From: Pseudomonadota bacterium
GTDB taxonomy: Bacteria; Pseudomonadota; Gammaproteobacteria; Competibacterales; Competibacteraceae
NCBI GenBank assembly: GCA_018262135.1
Contig: JAGTSD010000070.1
Location: 1-7,842, forward strand
Direction of reading: 5' to 3'
DNA: 7,842 nucleotides
Part shown: positions 6,057 through 7,842 of the stretch, piece after piece
How positions within the stretch are numbered: position 1 is the stretch's first letter
Layout of the letters: each line of letters starts with the position of its first letter
Position numbers and translations under genes: made by a program
Notes under the pieces: generated by a model
What the model was told of the DNA's origin: nothing
What the model saw: the letters and a program-made list of their open reading frames with translations, nothing else
Databases searched by the model: none

Positions 6057-7842
6057 TCAGTTCTTCCGGTATGCTTCCATCACGTTGCGCAATTGCCCGA
6101 TCTTGTCGAGCACCCGGCTGAGCTGCACCACGTCGGTGATTTCCAGGGTCAGTCCCATCCGGGCGATGGACGTGTCCTGGTCGGTCAGGGTGTTGGCGCC
6201 GAGCACGTTCACCTGGTCGTTGGCCAGGATCGACGTAATGTCGCGCAACAGGCCGGAACGGTCGTGGGCGACGATCATCACGTCCACCGGGTAAGTCGCC
6301 GGGGTCTCGCCCCAGCCCACCTCGATGATGCGCTCGTGATGCTGGCTGGCCAGCGCCAGCAGATTGGCGCAATCCTGCCGGTGGATGGTCACGCCGCGCC
6401 CCTGGGTGATGTAACCGGCAATCGGCTCGAACGGGGCCGGCTGGCAGCAGTGCGCCATCTGGGTCAGCAATCGCCCGATCCCCTGGATTTGCACGTCGCC
6501 CTTGCTGGCGCCCGGTTCGGCAGGCCGGGGTTTGCGAGCGACGGGCAAACTGTCCCCGGCCACCGGGACCGCCGGCAACAGGTCCTGAATCCGGGCCACC
6601 ACCTGCGCCGTGGTCAGAACGCCGTGTCCGAGGGCGGCGAACAGATCGTCCAGCTTGGCAAAATCGAGCTTTTCCGCCACTTTTTCCAGCTTGAGGTGAC
6701 GGATGCCCAGCCGCTGGAATTCCCGCTCCAGGGCAGCGCGACCGGCGGCGATGCTCTTGTCCTGATCCTGCTGGATGAACCACTGGCGGATTTTGGCCCG
6801 CGCCCGGCTGGTCCTGACATAACCCAGATGCGGGCTCAGCCAGTCGCGACTGGGGTTGCCGACCTTGGCGGTCAGCACCTCTACCTGTTCGCCGTTCTTG
6901 AGTTCGTAGGTCAACGGCACGATCCGGCCATTGACCTTGGCGCCCCGGCAGCGATGACCCACTTCCGTGTGCACGTGATAGGCGAAATCCAGCGGGGTGG
7001 CGCCTTGCGGCAGTTCCAGGATGGCGCCCTTGGGCGTGAGGGCGTAGACCCGGTCCTGAAACGCCTCGGCCTTGAATCGCTCCAGCAGATCGCCCTCGTC
7101 GGCGTCATCCTCCCGGTACTCCAGCATCTGCCGCAGCCAGGTGATCTGCTGGTGGGCCACCTCATCGGGTCCCCCGCCGCCTTCCTTGTAGCGCCAGTGC
7201 GCGGCCACGCCCAGTTCGGCGTGCTGGTGCATGGCGACAGTACGGATCTGCACCTCCACCGCCCGGCCTTCCGGCCCGAGCACCGCTGTATGCAGGGACT
7301 GATAGCCGTTAGGCTTGGGATGGGCGATGTAATCGTCGAATTCCCGGTGGATATGATTCCAGTGGGCATGCACCACACCGAGTACGGCGTAGCAGTCGTT
7401 CACCGTGTCCACCAGCACCCGCACTGCCCGAACGTCGAAAATCCGCTCGAAGGCCAGATTCTTGCGCTGCATCTTGCGCCAGATGCTGAAAATATGCTTG
7501 ACCCGGCCGCCCACCTCGGCATGGATACCGGCCTGGCGCAAGCAATCGCGCAACTCCTCCATGACCCGGGCGATGTAGCGCTCCCGGTCGGCGCGGCGCT
7601 CGTCCAGCGCGGCGGCGATCTGCTTGTACGTGACCGGATCGAGATAGCGCAGCGCCAGGTCTTCCATTTCCCACTTGATCCGGCCGATGCCGAGCCGGTT
7701 GGCCAGCGGGGTGAAAATATCGAGGGTTTCCCGGGCGATGCGCCGCTGCTCCTCGGCGGGCGCCCGGCTTAACTGGCGCAGCGCATGCAACTGCATCGCC
7801 AGCTTGATCAACACCACCCGCACGTCCTGGGCCATCGCCAGC
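6057..7842 (-). CDS. relA: GTP pyrophosphokinase RelA (N-terminus outside the window)
   Basis: Ribosome-associated (p)ppGpp synthetase of the stringent response. The frame stays open past the right edge; the ATG at 7833-7835 is an internal Met (E. coli RelA has a Met in the same place). Numbered from that Met: the end of a degenerate HD domain (VVLIKLAMQLHALR, 7-20), the synthetase domain with GRVKHIFSIWRKMQ (110-123), FDVRAVR (D134), EFDDYIAHPKPNGYQSLHT (165-183) and VEVQIRT (E194). Then come TGS (about 261-325), a helical linker, a Cys-rich ZFD with HCC (462-464) and H485/C489, and a C-terminal ACT/RRM domain (about 515-592). The EFDD motif is the RelA type (SpoT/Rel have RxKD), and the hydrolase residues of LADRLHN are replaced. 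It should therefore make but not degrade (p)ppGpp. It converges on hflD with a 12-bp gap. Confidence 0.95.
   Translation of the reverse strand, partial: LAMAQDVRVVLIKLAMQLHALRQLSRAPAEEQRRIARETLDIFTPLANRLGIGRIKWEMEDLALRYLDPVTYKQIAAALDERRADRERYIARVMEELRDCLRQAGIHAEVGGRVKHIFSIWRKMQRKNLAFERIFDVRAVRVLVDTVNDCYAVLGVVHAHWNHIHREFDDYIAHPKPNGYQSLHTAVLGPEGRAVEVQIRTVAMHQHAELGVAAHWRYKEGGGGPDEVAHQQITWLRQMLEYREDDADEGDLLERFKAEAFQDRVYALTPKGAILELPQGATPLDFAYHVHTEVGHRCRGAKVNGRIVPLTYELKNGEQVEVLTAKVGNPSRDWLSPHLGYVRTSRARAKIRQWFIQQDQDKSIAAGRAALEREFQRLGIRHLKLEKVAEKLDFAKLDDLFAALGHGVLTTAQVVARIQDLLPAVPVAGDSLPVARKPRPAEPGASKGDVQIQGIGRLLTQMAHCCQPAPFEPIAGYITQGRGVTIHRQDCANLLALASQHHERIIEVGWGETPATYPVDVMIVAHDRSGLLRDITSILANDQVNVLGANTLTDQDTSIARMGLTLEITDVVQLSRVLDKIGQLRNVMEAYRKN

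Noticed and set aside
6042..6060. Hairpin TGAA...TTCA spanning the hflD and relA stop codons
   Set aside because: Only four continuous pairs followed by a mismatch and two more pairs; too weak to call a bidirectional terminator.
6093..7772. 559-codon open frame on the plus strand opposite relA
   Set aside because: Pure antisense shadow of relA; no ribosome-binding site or recognisable domain, and relA is unmistakable on the other strand.

Overview
The window looks like chromosomal DNA from a GC-rich gammaproteobacterium that stores polyhydroxyalkanoate (PHA). RdgC and HflD point to Beta/Gammaproteobacteria, and HflD next to MnmA with a synthetase-type RelA narrows this to Gammaproteobacteria. 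A short phasin indicates PHA granules. A Competibacter-like organism would fit, but that lineage guess is inference, not proof. There is no sign of prophage, insertion sequence, CRISPR array, tRNA or rRNA.

Layout, left to right. On the minus strand (1-1412) are the start of a branched-chain amino acid ABC permease gene (livH, cut by the window edge) and, upstream of it, the periplasmic binding protein gene livJ. A strong hairpin lies between them and probably acts as a partial terminator. The livJ leader (1413-1562) holds a TATAAT box and two dyads. Further upstream on the same strand are an unrecognised membrane-anchored coiled-coil protein of 343 residues (1563-2594) and rdgC (2688-3596). 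From a divergent intergenic region (3597-3785) the plus strand carries a small phasin gene (3786-4127), whose promoter region contains a perfect TGTTGC-N3-GCAACA palindrome resembling a PhaR operator. A 12-bp perfect hairpin follows the phasin gene. The plus strand continues with mnmA (tRNA 2-thiouridylase) and hflD, an arrangement also found in E. coli. On the minus strand, convergent with hflD and only 12 bp from it, is relA (6057 to the right edge, N-terminus missing).

Most genes are recognisable housekeeping functions: amino acid uptake, recombination control, tRNA modification, stringent response and PHA storage. Amino acid import, (p)ppGpp synthesis and carbon storage are linked physiologically, but nothing in the sequence shows them to be one regulatory unit. 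The least explained items are the 343-residue protein with its internal 40-residue duplication, the palindromes ahead of livJ, and the putative PhaR-type site ahead of the phasin gene. I do not see a convincing new multi-gene system.
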